From: Gammaproteobacteria bacterium
GTDB lineage: Bacteria; Pseudomonadota; Gammaproteobacteria; DSM-16500
Direction of reading: 5' to 3'
Length of the DNA stretch: 37,355 bases
NCBI GenBank assembly: GCA_021324335.1
Contig: JAJPJH010000064.1
Location: 1 to 37,355 of the forward strand
Of this stretch, positions 9,315 to 18,368 are shown piece by piece. Positions within the stretch are counted from its first letter, which is position 1; the number at the start of each line of letters is the position of its first letter. The notes under the pieces are model-generated. The model was not told where the DNA came from and made no database searches. It worked only from the letters and a program-made list of their open reading frames with translations. The position numbers were made by a program, and so were the translations under genes.

Positions 9315-11027
9315 TCACAGCCTATTCACATGGTTATTTTTCGGCAATAATTCAGTCATCTCCGAAATTGCTTCTTTGAGACAAGCTATCAAACGCACCG
9401 TCTTAGAAGCTTGTGGAATAAAAAATAAATTATTACTTCTCATACTATGAAACTCTTGTTGACGCCATTTCTTATTCAAAATTCGAAAGCTTACCACACT
9501 TTCCTGCAAATCTTTTATCCAGTCACTAAGCGATCTTTCTTTATTTGTGGAAAAAATATAAACTAATATATATTCTAACCGCCAAATAAATTTCCTTATT
9601 CTTCTCATTTCCTCCGTTTCCTCCTTATTCTTGCTTTTTTCTTTTTGAGAAGAACCCAAAAGCTGCATTGGCATTTGATCATCATATCTTCTGCGTATAG
9701 AAAAAATGATATTTGCAATTTGGTAAAATTTTTCTGACGATTCCATAAAATCTTGGAGCTCTTTCACTAAACTACCTGCTTCTTCAGCATTATTTTCTTC
9801 AAAAAGTATTTCCATGCTCTTAACAACTTCTAACAGTGGATAAAGAAATTTAGGAGGATAGTGAATATGGATATGCTCAGGAGTAGGACAAAACTGTGCT
9901 TGGTTTTTCTGCAAAATCATCGGAGATTGCAATACTTCGGAAAAACAATCCAATAAATGAATTTGTTTATCTAATTGAATGATATCCAATTTTGTCGAGT
10001 TTTTTCGTAAATGATTAACCAGTTTATTCAATTGAACGGCATATAACTGGTAACACTGACTAACGACAGCTAACCCATCTTCCAAGTAGGTAAGCCACCT
10101 CAGCATAACCGTGCTTGCCGTACGAATTTTTTTCACCAAATTCTCTAAAGAAGAATAAAATATATTTTTATCGCTTACACGGGACGCTAACCATTGGCAT
10201 TGCACGTGAAGCAAGACAACCGAATCAAATAAGAGATGTAATAAAGCAGATACCTTATTACCACGATAGCCGCCAAAAATCGCTAGGTATCGGGTACCTT
10301 TTAGCGTGGGATTTAGTTGTGTGACACCAACAGAAATAGGCTTTTTATTATCATTTTCCATACCTAAATTAACCAAGCGATCAGCAACTTCCCCCATTGA
10401 TAGCCCAGATGATTTGGCTAACAAGGTCAACATTTCATTTACATCCGAATAAGGCTGACGAGATGCATTAACCACAAATGCTTTCTTATTTTTCAAGATT
10501 TTTTGCTCTCGAACATAAAGATCAGGCTCGTGGCTAATCCACGCTGGCTGATACCTACCCATGCCTAAGTAGCGTGACACACTACAAACATCTACCTGAC
10601 CATCTATTATCCTCAAACTTCCAATCCGTCTCCTTTCACTTCGTTCTGACGGTGTATGTAAGGCTGTATTAATTAGCCTACAACTGGAATTTGCTAAATC
10701 ACCCTCTTCATCAATAAGACAAAAAAAAGCCCTGCTATCACCGACATTCAGCACACTAATATGCTCACCATTCAGGAAAATAGCACACACGGTCGAAGCG
10801 CCTTCAATTCCGAAACATTCAAGGTATTCTTGTAACTGCATAATAGCATCCCGAAAAAAGCTAAGCTGCTCTTGTTCCGAAAATTCACTAATATCAATAT
10901 TTTTCCAATGATTCTCCAACGTAAAATCATCATTTCGTTTGTTTTCACCTCTTAATGCAGCAAAACCAATCTCAACTCCTTGAGTTTCATAGCTTCCTTG
11001 AGCTTTATCACTATGAGTTGATCTCAT
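9315..11027 (-). CDS. degenerate PP2C-like protein with helical C-terminus (candidate effector)
   Basis: 570 residues with no signal peptide or TM segment. Residues ~18-240 resemble a PPM/PP2C phosphatase: RGENKRNDDF (26-35) for the RxxNED motif, then GASTVCAIFLNGEHISVLNV with GDSRAF (76-102). VSRYLG (150-155), PDLYVREQ (168-175) and a final DNKKPISVGVTQL (226-238) for the DNxT strand follow. The usual DGHGG is missing after motif 1, and the late ASDG reads NASR (187-190), so metal-binding Asp residues are lost. A similar stretch, YLAIFGGYRGN (247-257), occurs after the last strand. The remaining ~300 residues look helical and match nothing I recognise. It starts 16 bp after mltG behind AGGAAC, so it is part of the operon. 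It is probably catalytically dead or a very divergent phosphatase. Confidence 0.75.
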   Translation of the reverse strand: MRSTHSDKAQGSYETQGVEIGFAALRGENKRNDDFTLENHWKNIDISEFSEQEQLSFFRDAIMQLQEYLECFGIEGASTVCAIFLNGEHISVLNVGDSRAFFCLIDEEGDLANSSCRLINTALHTPSERSERRRIGSLRIIDGQVDVCSVSRYLGMGRYQPAWISHEPDLYVREQKILKNKKAFVVNASRQPYSDVNEMLTLLAKSSGLSMGEVADRLVNLGMENDNKKPISVGVTQLNPTLKGTRYLAIFGGYRGNKVSALLHLLFDSVVLLHVQCQWLASRVSDKNIFYSSLENLVKKIRTASTVMLRWLTYLEDGLAVVSQCYQLYAVQLNKLVNHLRKNSTKLDIIQLDKQIHLLDCFSEVLQSPMILQKNQAQFCPTPEHIHIHYPPKFLYPLLEVVKSMEILFEENNAEEAGSLVKELQDFMESSEKFYQIANIIFSIRRRYDDQMPMQLLGSSQKEKSKNKEETEEMRRIRKFIWRLEYILVYIFSTNKERSLSDWIKDLQESVVSFRILNKKWRQQEFHSMRSNNLFFIPQASKTVRLIACLKEAISEMTELLPKNNHVNRL

Positions 11028-11043
11028 TGGTTCGTTCCTATTA

Positions 11044-12036
11044 TTAATTTAATTTTTGTTGCTGAATAAAAGCTTTCACCGCCATATGATGTTCTTGTAA
11101 CGTTTTAGAAAATTGATGACTACCATCCCCTTTGGCAACAAAATAATAATAATCATTTTGCTGCGGATGTAATGCGGCTTCTATTGATAGCATACTCGGC
11201 ATGGCAATCGGTGTAGGGGGCAACCCCGTGTGGATATACGTGTTATAAGGTGTATCTTTTAATAAATTTTCTTTATGAATTTTGCCAGTATAGTGCGTTC
11301 CCATGCCATAAATAACCGTCGGGTCACATTGCAACAACATGCCTTTGCGTAAACGATTAACCAAAACCCCGGCGATAATAGGCCGTTCTATTTCAAGATG
11401 AGCTTCTTTTTCAATGAGCGAAGCGGCAATTAAAGCTTCATAGGGAGTTTTGTAAGGAAGATCGGGCGCACGCTGTTGCCATGCTTGATCTAATTTTTTC
11501 TGCATGAGATCGAATGCATGTTTGAGGACCAAGAGGTCTGTCACGCCGCGCGTATAAAGATAGGTCTCAGGGAAAAATTCACCTTCTGGCGCAAGATTGG
11601 CATGCCCCAGCATTGACATCAGGTATTGATCATTTTGCTGGGCAGTGAGATGCCGTAAACCATCTGCTTGGGAAAGTGCTTGCCGTAATTGCGTAAACGA
11701 CCAGCCAGGAATAATGGTCAGCGAATGATAATAATGTCCTGTCCCCTGCGTCAGTTGCCGCCAAATAGAAAATGGTGTAGAACCTTTAGGGAAAAGATAT
11801 TCCCCCGTCTTGAGATAAGCATGCCGATCTAGCCCAGCATAGAAAGAAAATAAGGTGGGATAAGGAAGCAAACCTTGATTAGCTAGTTCTGACAACGCCG
11901 CTGCTTTAGAAGTCCCGGGCCGTAAATAATAAACTACACCATGCTCGTCAGTAACAACAGGGGTAAATAAGGAATAAAACCATAGGCTGATGAAAGCACC
12001 GACTAACAATATGAACACTGTTAATGCTTTTTTCAT
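11044..12036 (-). CDS. mltG: endolytic murein transglycosylase MltG
   Basis: 330-residue YceG-family lytic transglycosylase that cuts nascent glycan strands near the inner membrane. It has one N-terminal TM anchor (about 5-24), a LysM-like region, then the catalytic domain with ASLIEKEA, where E209 aligns with the catalytic Glu of E. coli MltG. DPTVIYG and the C-terminal YYYFVAKGDGSHQFSKT motif follow. It lies after fabF; the pabC gene that separates these two in E. coli is absent. A hairpin 36 bp upstream may attenuate its transcription from the fab genes. Confidence 0.94.
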   Translation of the reverse strand: MKKALTVFILLVGAFISLWFYSLFTPVVTDEHGVVYYLRPGTSKAAALSELANQGLLPYPTLFSFYAGLDRHAYLKTGEYLFPKGSTPFSIWRQLTQGTGHYYHSLTIIPGWSFTQLRQALSQADGLRHLTAQQNDQYLMSMLGHANLAPEGEFFPETYLYTRGVTDLLVLKHAFDLMQKKLDQAWQQRAPDLPYKTPYEALIAASLIEKEAHLEIERPIIAGVLVNRLRKGMLLQCDPTVIYGMGTHYTGKIHKENLLKDTPYNTYIHTGLPPTPIAMPSMLSIEAALHPQQNDYYYFVAKGDGSHQFSKTLQEHHMAVKAFIQQQKLN

Positions 12037-12071
12037 AGGCAGAAAACGAAGTTAGAAAAATTGATTTTAAG

Positions 12072-12100
12072 GGTGTGAGCGCCAGAGCGCAACTCACACC
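12072..12100 (-). terminator. hairpin overlapping the fabF stop codon
   Basis: Read on the minus strand, GGTGTGAG (12100-12093) pairs with CTCACACC (12079-12072), with extra GCGC/GCGC pairing inside. The fabF TGA lies within the first arm. Downstream is AAAATCAATTTTT rather than an immediate U-run, so it may be a weak terminator or attenuator that lowers expression of mltG and later genes relative to fabF. Confidence 0.45.
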
Positions 12101-13332
12101 TTCTTAAATATCAATGTTCCATTCGTTCCGCCAAATCCGAAAGAATTGGATAATACGACATCGATAGGCATTTTCTGTGCATGATGGGGCACAAAGTTCA
12201 AATCACAGCCTTCGCTTGGGTTATCTAAGTTAATGGTAGGTGGTGCGACCTGGTCTCGTATGGCAAGAATACTGAAGATAGCCTCAACTGCCCCTGCAGC
12301 ACCTAATAAATGGCCTGTCATGGATTTAGTTGAGCTCACTGCTAGACGATAAGCGTGATCACCAAAGCTACGCTTGATGCCTAACACTTCCAATTCATCC
12401 CCCGCTGGGGTGGAAGTACCATGAGCATTGATGTACTGGACTGCTTCTGGCTTGATACCAGCATCTGCCAGCGCTGCATTCATGGAAGCAGCACTGCCTT
12501 TACCCTCTGGATCGGGTGAAGTCATGTGGTAGGCATCTGCACTCATACCAAAACCGATCAGTTCAGCGTAAATCTTGGCACCACGTGCTTTAGCATGTTC
12601 GTATTCTTCTAATATGATTACGCCTGCGCCATCTCCCAGCACAAAACCATCGCGATCTTTATCCCAAGGACGGCTGGCTTTTTCCGGCGCATCATTGCGT
12701 GTTGACAAAGCTCGCATCGCAGCAAATCCTGCAATTCCTAACTTGGTTGTCGCCATTTCAGACGCGCCTGCCACCATGACATCCGCATCGCCATAGACGA
12801 TAGAACGTGCCGCAAGCCCGATATTATGGGTGCCGGTAGTACAAGCAGAAACAAGTGCGATATTCGGCCCTTTCATCCCATATTGAATGGATAGGTTACC
12901 TGCAATCATATTGATGAGGGCACCGGGGATAAAAAAAGGCGAAATCCGGCGTGGACCTGATTCCAATAAAACCGCATGCGATTTTTCAATACTCGGCAAA
13001 CCGCCGATTCCAGAACCAACCGCAAGACCAATGCGATGGGCATTTGCTTCTGTCACCACTAAGCCCGCATCTTGGATAGCTTGGGTAGCAGCTCCCATGC
13101 CGTATTGAACGAAATAATCGCGTTTTCGAGCATCTTTTTCCGGCATATAAACCGCCGGATCAAAATTCTTCACACGGCCGCAGATTTTGACATTTAAATC
13201 AGAAGCATCGAAATGATCGATCAGCCCAACGCCGCTTTGACCAGCTACAATTGCGCGCCAGGTATCTTCTACATTATGACCCAGGGATGTCACCATCCCT
13301 AAGCCTGTCACTACAACACGTCGCTTATTCAA
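12094..13332 (-). CDS. fabF: 3-oxoacyl-ACP synthase II
   Basis: 412-residue KAS II, the elongating condensing enzyme of type II fatty acid synthesis. The catalytic triad is visible: C164 ([11 protein letters not shown]), H304 ([11 protein letters not shown]) and H341 ([11 protein letters not shown]), plus K336. Length and residue spacing match E. coli FabF (C163, H303, H340). It is 29 bp downstream of acpP. A hairpin begins inside its stop codon. Confidence 0.97.
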   Translation of the reverse strand: MNKRRVVVTGLGMVTSLGHNVEDTWRAIVAGQSGVGLIDHFDASDLNVKICGRVKNFDPAVYMPEKDARKRDYFVQYGMGAATQAIQDAGLVVTEANAHRIGLAVGSGIGGLPSIEKSHAVLLESGPRRISPFFIPGALINMIAGNLSIQYGMKGPNIALVSACTTGTHNIGLAARSIVYGDADVMVAGASEMATTKLGIAGFAAMRALSTRNDAPEKASRPWDKDRDGFVLGDGAGVIILEEYEHAKARGAKIYAELIGFGMSADAYHMTSPDPEGKGSAASMNAALADAGIKPEAVQYINAHGTSTPAGDELEVLGIKRSFGDHAYRLAVSSTKSMTGHLLGAAGAVEAIFSILAIRDQVAPPTINLDNPSEGCDLNFVPHHAQKMPIDVVLSNSFGFGGTNGTLIFKKV

Positions 13333-13361
13333 GCCGAAAACCTCTCTTTGAATGCGAATAA

Positions 13362-13628
13362 TTAGCTTGCTTTCGTTTCTTTTTCCATGCGGTTAACAAT
13401 ATAGTTGACCGCATCTTGGATAGTAACGATTTTTTCTGCATCTTCGTCGGGAATTTCTGTTTCAAATTCTTCTTCAAGCGCCATTACTAATTCGACGGTG
13501 TCTAAAGAGTCAGCCCCTAAATCATCGACAAACGAGGCAGTAGAAGTTAATTCCCCTTCTTTCACACCTAACTGTTCAGCAACAACTTTTTTGACGCGTG
13601 ATTCAATTTCATTCTGTTTCATGGTCAT
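13362..13628 (-). CDS. acpP: acyl carrier protein
   Basis: 88-residue acidic ACP. The 4'-phosphopantetheine attachment site is S41 in the invariant GADSLD. It carries growing acyl chains for the Fab enzymes next to it and acyl donors for PlsX and lipid A synthesis. It is slightly longer than E. coli ACP (77) because of a short N-terminal extension and a C-terminal ETKAS. The first ATG (13628) was chosen because AGAAGG lies 9 bp before it. An in-frame ATG at 13622 is possible. Confidence 0.97.
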   Translation of the reverse strand: MTMKQNEIESRVKKVVAEQLGVKEGELTSTASFVDDLGADSLDTVELVMALEEEFETEIPDEDAEKIVTIQDAVNYIVNRMEKETKAS

Positions 13629-13660
13629 GATAATCTACCTTCTTTATTACGGTTTGTGCT

Positions 13661-13688
13661 AGTTTATTCGAAAATCCTTAACTTGCAA
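13661..13688 (-). promoter_or_regulatory. possible acpP promoter
   Basis: On the minus strand TTGCAA (13688-13683) is followed after 16 bp by TAAACT (13666-13661), each 4/6 to consensus, 33 bp before the acpP ATG. It would give acpP-fabF independent, high expression downstream of the large hairpin, as is common for acpP. Weak by-eye call. Confidence 0.35.
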
Positions 13689-13723
13689 GCGTGAAATCGA
13701 TCCTATTCTTCCTTACCCCCTAT

Positions 13724-13835
13724 CCTTTACCCGTTCACCCTGAGGAGGCGCGCAGCGCCGTCTCGAAGGGCTTTCCATTGCGAGAGAACCCTTCGAGACG
13801 GCGCTGCGCGCCTCCTCAGGGCGAACGGATAAAGG
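13724..13835. repeat. large inverted repeat (47 bp arms, 18 bp loop), REP/MITE-like
   Basis: Arm 13724-13770 pairs with 13789-13835 with only two mismatches, both in the outer part; the inner 32 bp (13739-13770 with 13789-13820) are perfect. The arms are GC-rich (CCCTGAGGAGGCGCGCAGCG at 13738-13757) in an otherwise AT-leaning region. Each arm contains its own smaller palindrome (GGCGC-GCA-GCGCC). It lies between fabG and acpP. In RNA it would fold extremely stably, so it could terminate or stabilise the fabG message. The composition contrast suggests a dispersed palindromic element rather than a gene-specific site. Confidence 0.85.
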
Positions 13836-13847
13836 GGTAAATCGAGC

Positions 13848-14600
13848 TTAATTCATAAACATCCCACCATTAACGTGCAATGTCTGCCCGGTCATATACC
13901 CCGCCCTATCAGAGGCAAGAAAAAGTACGGCACCGGCAATATCCTCTACTGTTCCCATACGCTGCATAGGAATACGCTGGAAAATAGCTTCTCGTTGTTC
14001 ATCCGTCAGCCCGTCAGTCATATCGGTGGCAATAAAGCCGGGAGCAACGATGTTTACGGTAATATCCCGAGAACCGACTTCTAATGCGAGGGCTTTGCTA
14101 AAACCAATAAGCCCTGCTTTCGCAGCGCAATAATTTGCTTGGCCTGGGTTGCCCAACGAGCCTACTACCGAACCGATACTGATAATTCTGCCGAAGTGTG
14201 CTTTTAACATATCCCGAATACAAGCCTTGCTGAGACGATAAATCGAACTTAAATTAGTCTCAATGACTTGCAGCCACTCCTCATCTTTCATTCGCATTAA
14301 TAGATTGTCTTGGGTAATAGCAGCATTATTGACCAAAATATGGACGATACCATGCGTAGATTTGATAGCTGTCATGAGCTCATCAATAGAACGCTGTTGG
14401 GCTACATTTAATGGCATCCCCATTCCCTGAATATTTTCTTCTCTAAAAGCCTGGGTAATTCGATCTGCCCCTTCTTGCGTCGTCGCTGTACCAATCACCA
14501 CTGCACCGGCTCGGCCTAATGCGAGCGCAATACCCCGACCAATGCCTCGACTGGCGCCAGTCACTAAAGCGGTTTTGCCTTTTAGTGAATCTTGTAACAT
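13848..14600 (-). CDS. fabG: 3-oxoacyl-ACP reductase
   Basis: 250-residue short-chain dehydrogenase reducing 3-oxoacyl-ACP with NADPH. The cofactor loop TGASRGIG (14-21), NNAA (91-94) and the catalytic Ser-Tyr-Lys (S144, Y157, K161; same spacing as E. coli FabG) are present. The C-terminal GQTLHVNGGMFMN is typical. It is separated from fabD by 12 bp and from acpP by the large hairpin. Confidence 0.97.
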   Translation of the reverse strand: MLQDSLKGKTALVTGASRGIGRGIALALGRAGAVVIGTATTQEGADRITQAFREENIQGMGMPLNVAQQRSIDELMTAIKSTHGIVHILVNNAAITQDNLLMRMKDEEWLQVIETNLSSIYRLSKACIRDMLKAHFGRIISIGSVVGSLGNPGQANYCAAKAGLIGFSKALALEVGSRDITVNIVAPGFIATDMTDGLTDEQREAIFQRIPMQRMGTVEDIAGAVLFLASDRAGYMTGQTLHVNGGMFMN

Positions 14601-14612
14601 ACGTTTTCTCTC

Positions 14613-15557
14613 TTATTCACTTTTTAATACGTTTTCTAAACCAGCAAAGTCTGACGTCGTCATTAACTGTAAATTTTTATCAATACGTTTATTTAACCCC
14701 GTTAAGACCTTACCTGGACCACATTCTATAATATGAGTCACACCAGCTTGAATAAAATATTGAATAATTTCTACCCATCGCACGGGTTTATATAATTGCC
14801 TGATTAATCCATCGCGTATTGAATCAATACTCTGGTAAAATTTAACATCGACATTATTAATCACTGGAATTTCAGGCGTTTTTAATGTCATTGTTGCTAG
14901 CAATTCTTCGAGACGCAAAGCTGCAGGCTGCATTAATTGGCAATGAGAAGGAACACTTACGGGAATCATCACGGCTAGCTTTGCACCCTGCTCTTTTGCC
15001 ATGCTGATAGCACGTTCTACTGCTGCTTTATGCCCCGCGACAACGATTTGACCAATACTATTGAAATTAGCAGGGGATAAAACTTCTTCTGAGGAGTTAA
15101 TAGCCTGTTCGCAGAGGGTGGCAACTTTTGTTTCGTCTAAACCAATTATCGCTGCCATTGCCCCCGTCCCGGCAGCCACTGCTTCTTGCATGTATTGACC
15201 ACGGGCAGCGACGAGTTTAATAGCATCCTGAAAACTTAAGGCATTGGCACAAACTAAGGCGGTATATTCCCCTAAACTATGTCCTGCAAGCATCGCTGGC
15301 TGCAGCGACTTTCTCGTAGTGAGAATTCGCCAAATTGCATAAGAAGCAGCGAGTAAAGCAGGTTGCGTATGAACGGTTTTATCTAATTCTTCTGCAGGGC
15401 CTTGCTGAGCTAATTGCCATAAGTCATAACCTAATACATCCGAAGCTTCTGTAAAGGTTTGCTTGACTTCGCCAAATTGAGTAGCAATATCAGCTAACAT
15501 TCCCATTGACTGGGAACCTTGACCGGGGAAAACAATCGAAAGTGTAGATGTTGTCAT
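14613..15557 (-). CDS. fabD: malonyl-CoA-ACP transacylase
   Basis: 314 residues with the start chosen here. It loads malonate onto ACP. The FPGQGSQ opening, the nucleophile S94 in GHSLGEY and VPSHC (catalytic His region) are visible. An ATG nine codons upstream exists (15584), but the ATG at 15557 overlaps the fabH stop as TAATG, is preceded by GAGG, and gives MTTSTLSIVFPGQG, which fits the family length (E. coli 309). Confidence 0.95.
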   Translation of the reverse strand: MTTSTLSIVFPGQGSQSMGMLADIATQFGEVKQTFTEASDVLGYDLWQLAQQGPAEELDKTVHTQPALLAASYAIWRILTTRKSLQPAMLAGHSLGEYTALVCANALSFQDAIKLVAARGQYMQEAVAAGTGAMAAIIGLDETKVATLCEQAINSSEEVLSPANFNSIGQIVVAGHKAAVERAISMAKEQGAKLAVMIPVSVPSHCQLMQPAALRLEELLATMTLKTPEIPVINNVDVKFYQSIDSIRDGLIRQLYKPVRWVEIIQYFIQAGVTHIIECGPGKVLTGLNKRIDKNLQLMTTSDFAGLENVLKSE

Positions 15558-16513
15558 TAATACCTCACTAAAGCAGAGCCCCAAGCCAAACCGCCGCCAA
15601 AACCTTCCATTAACAGTAATTGGCCACGCTGAACACGACCGTCACGAATGGCTTCATCGAGTGCAAGAGGGATAGAGGCACTGGAGGTATTAGCTTGTTT
15701 ATCTAAAGTGATAGCAACATGATCTAGCGACATTTCTAATTTCTTTGCCATCGCTTGAATAATACGGATATTAGCTTGATGCGGAATCAGCCAATCTACA
15801 TCGGATTTTTGTAGATTATTTTTTTCAAGTGTTTCATCAAATAAATCGCCTAAAATATTGACGGCGAGTTTAAATAATTGGTTACCCATCATTTTTACAG
15901 ATTCGAGATTAGGGGTTTTATTATTACCTAAGGGAAGATACAGCACATCTTTGTGCGTTCCATCAGCATGCAAGTGCGTTGATAACACCCCTGGCTCTGA
16001 GCTAGGACCTAATACCACCGCTCCTGCCCCATCTCCGAACAACACACAGGTACTACGATCATCCCAATCCACCACGCGCGACATCACTTCACTACCAATG
16101 ACAAGAGCGTGATTAATAGCACCGGTTCGAATAAATTGATCAGCAATACTGAAACCATACATAAATCCCGCGCAGGCTGTTGCATTTAAATCAAAGGCTG
16201 CACAGCCAGCGATACCGTAACGTTCTTGCAATAAACAAGCCGTACTAGGAAACACCATGTAAGGGGTAGTCGAACTGACGATAATCATATCAATATCAGT
16301 CGGTTTTAATCCTGCTACATCCAAGGCTACACGGCCAGCACGATCTGCCATCGTCACCGCATTTTCATCCTCTGCTGCTATATGACGTTGATGGATGCCC
16401 GTACGGGTGATGATCCATTCATCGGTGGTATCCACTATTTTTTCTAAATCGTTATTCGTTAGGATTTTTTCCGGCAAATAACCGCCTGTTCCTAAAATTT
16501 TTGAGTATCTCAT
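15557..16513 (-). CDS. fabH: 3-oxoacyl-ACP synthase III
   Basis: 318-residue KAS III that starts fatty acid synthesis by condensing acetyl-CoA with malonyl-ACP. The catalytic Cys is C114 in FDLNATACAGF, the His is in IPHQANIRI and the Asn in NTSSASIPLAL. I chose the ATG at 16513 (MRYSKILGTGGYLPE), which aligns with the E. coli N-terminus and has GAGTG upstream. A GTG at 16525 overlapping the plsX stop would add four residues. Confidence 0.95.
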   Translation of the reverse strand: MRYSKILGTGGYLPEKILTNNDLEKIVDTTDEWIITRTGIHQRHIAAEDENAVTMADRAGRVALDVAGLKPTDIDMIIVSSTTPYMVFPSTACLLQERYGIAGCAAFDLNATACAGFMYGFSIADQFIRTGAINHALVIGSEVMSRVVDWDDRSTCVLFGDGAGAVVLGPSSEPGVLSTHLHADGTHKDVLYLPLGNNKTPNLESVKMMGNQLFKLAVNILGDLFDETLEKNNLQKSDVDWLIPHQANIRIIQAMAKKLEMSLDHVAITLDKQANTSSASIPLALDEAIRDGRVQRGQLLLMEGFGGGLAWGSALVRY

Positions 16514-16521
16514 ATCGGTTA

Positions 16522-17547
16522 TCACTCATTGGATGAAGCAGTCAGTAATTGTTCGACTTTATAGCGGATACGATCGGGCACGTTTTTTTCAACGCCAATA
16601 ATGGCTTCTTCAATTGCATGCACAAATGAGAGAACATTCGCTCCACCGTGGCTTTTGATAACAGTTCCTTGCAGGCCGATAAAGGTTGCGCCGTTATAAC
16701 GAGCAGGGTCAATGCGTTTTATAAATGATTTTAAAACAGGTTTAACTAACAACCCGACTAATTTTGTTAGCCCATTACGCATAAAAGCTTCTTTGATCAT
16801 TTTACCAATTAATATGGCCACACCTTCTGTCGTTTTCAGAGCAACATTTCCTACAAAGCCATCACAGACGACCACATCTACTTCCCCTTGATAAATTGCA
16901 TCGCCCTCGATATAGCCTGCATAATTAATGGATTTGAGATTGCTTAACAGCTGAGCGGTTTGTTTTACTTGCTCATTGCCTTTAATTTCTTCCTCACCAA
17001 TATTCAGCAAACAAATTTTCGGATTTTCAATGTTATCGACGGCAGAAGCTAAAACCGACCCCATCACAGCAAATTGCACTAAATCTTCTGCTTTTGAATC
17101 TACATTCGCGCCTAAATCCAGCATCCGGATATTTTTCTGTGGATTCATCGTCGGGAAAGTCGACACAATCGCGGGCCGATCAACGCCGGGTAAGGTTTTT
17201 AGGACAAAACGTGCTGTTGCCATTAAGGCGCCGGTATTGCCGGCACTCACACATGCTTGGGCTTTCCCTTCTTTAATAAGGTTAATCGCCACTCGCATGG
17301 AGGAATCTTTCTTAGTCCGTAAGGCCACAGAGGGTAGCTCATCCATTTCAACACGCTGGGAAGCATGCTGAACGGAAAGCCTAGCTGCATCGTAAGAATG
17401 CGACTGTAATGCTTGACGTAAAATGGTTTCATCGCCAACCAAAATGAGGTGCAAACCTGGGTGTTTGCCTAAGACCTCTAAGGCAGCGGGAACGGTGACG
17501 GGAGGTCCATGATCGCCTCCCATTGCATCAATAGCTATCGTGGTCAC
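16522..17547 (-). CDS. plsX: phosphate acyltransferase PlsX
   Basis: 341-residue enzyme making acyl-phosphate from acyl-ACP for phospholipid synthesis. The family opening [12 protein letters not shown] and motifs [17 protein letters not shown] and [13 protein letters not shown] are present, as is the C-terminal [16 protein letters not shown]. It follows rpmF by 10 bp and precedes fabH, the conserved rpmF-plsX-fabH order. Confidence 0.96.
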   Translation of the reverse strand: MTTIAIDAMGGDHGPPVTVPAALEVLGKHPGLHLILVGDETILRQALQSHSYDAARLSVQHASQRVEMDELPSVALRTKKDSSMRVAINLIKEGKAQACVSAGNTGALMATARFVLKTLPGVDRPAIVSTFPTMNPQKNIRMLDLGANVDSKAEDLVQFAVMGSVLASAVDNIENPKICLLNIGEEEIKGNEQVKQTAQLLSNLKSINYAGYIEGDAIYQGEVDVVVCDGFVGNVALKTTEGVAILIGKMIKEAFMRNGLTKLVGLLVKPVLKSFIKRIDPARYNGATFIGLQGTVIKSHGGANVLSFVHAIEEAIIGVEKNVPDRIRYKVEQLLTASSNE

Positions 17548-17557
17548 AGGTAAACGA

Positions 17558-17761
17558 TTACTCTTCGTTATCTTCTTCTTCGACTTTCACCGATTTATCG
17601 ATGATTTGACGACCTTTGTAATAGCCTTCTGGACTAACATGATGACGACGATGAGTTTCCCCTGTTGCTGGATCAACAGACAAAGTGGGTTTGGTCAACC
17701 CATCATGCGCACGGCGCATACCACGTCTTGAACGAGTCACTCGACTTTTTTGAACAGCCAT
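17558..17761 (-). CDS. rpmF: 50S ribosomal protein L32
   Basis: 67-residue basic protein opening [20 protein letters not shown], diagnostic of L32, with the [14 protein letters not shown] segment. The zinc-finger cysteines found in some L32 forms are absent; this is the Cys-free type known in many gammaproteobacteria. An acidic tail (EEEDNEE) extends the usual C-terminus. It is 25 bp downstream of yceD. Confidence 0.95.
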   Translation of the reverse strand: MAVQKSRVTRSRRGMRRAHDGLTKPTLSVDPATGETHRRHHVSPEGYYKGRQIIDKSVKVEEEDNEE

Positions 17762-17786
17762 TTTTAAAACTCCCCCACTTAAAAAA

Positions 17787-18305
17787 TTACTTCTCTTTCT
17801 CTTTTAGAGATTCAAGTATATGAAAAGGATTTTTGACTTTTGGTTCCTTTTCTGTTGAATCCGTCAAAGATAATGTTATTTGACATTCTTCGGGTGCATG
17901 CTTAGGGATAATCGGCAAATTTAAGATTAGTTCATCTTCAATTAGCTCGCGTAATGCCAAGCTTCCCTCTTTTGCCATGGCGGGTTCATAATGCTCAGGT
18001 AAGGCATTAGCCTCATCGAGCGTGGTTACGATCCCCAAAGCAAAGTCGGATATTATTCCATAAGTGAATGCTCCCATACAACGCTGACACGTTAGGCTCA
18101 AAGTGGCTTCTAAATGCCCTTTGAGGAAGGTCAGCCCTTGTTCATCCACCCCAAAGCGAAGATGGACCGTGACATCGCCAGCGGTTGAGCTCAAACTACC
18201 GCTCAGCCGGTGCATGTCGGTTATTTTGACGGTGCCATCCAGCTGTAACGCTTGGTCAGCGTAGCGGAATGGATCTATATGTTCTGGTATGAATTTTTCG
18301 GACAT
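17787..18305 (-). CDS. yceD: YceD/DUF177 family protein (23S rRNA accumulation factor)
   Basis: 172 residues with the chosen start, close to E. coli YceD (173). The family is linked to 23S rRNA/large-subunit maturation and is almost always next to rpmF. The hallmark LTCQRCMG (C73, C76) and the C-terminal [10 protein letters not shown] segment are visible. Upstream in-frame ATGs (18350, 18314) lie within or above a consensus promoter, so they would not be on that transcript. The ATG at 18305 sits at the predicted transcription start, with no room for a ribosome site (see promoter entry). Confidence 0.92.
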   Translation of the reverse strand: MSEKFIPEHIDPFRYADQALQLDGTVKITDMHRLSGSLSSTAGDVTVHLRFGVDEQGLTFLKGHLEATLSLTCQRCMGAFTYGIISDFALGIVTTLDEANALPEHYEPAMAKEGSLALRELIEDELILNLPIIPKHAPEECQITLSLTDSTEKEPKVKNPFHILESLKEKEK

Positions 18306-18312
18306 GGGGCGC

Positions 18313-18341
18313 ATTGTAGGGGGGTGGGGGGTTGGTGTCAA
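18313..18341 (-). promoter_or_regulatory. consensus sigma70 promoter of the yceD-rpmF-fab operon, apparently leaderless
   Basis: On the minus strand TTGACA (18341-18336, 6/6) is followed by a 17 bp spacer and TACAAT (18318-18313, 5/6). The spacer is almost only C (CCAACCCCCCACCCCCC), giving two G6 runs on the plus strand. Counting from the -10 places +1 at 18306-18305, that is the A of the chosen yceD ATG. The transcript would therefore lack a 5' leader. Confidence 0.75.
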
Positions 18342-18368
18342 ATATTCCATTTAATTATAAAAATTTAA

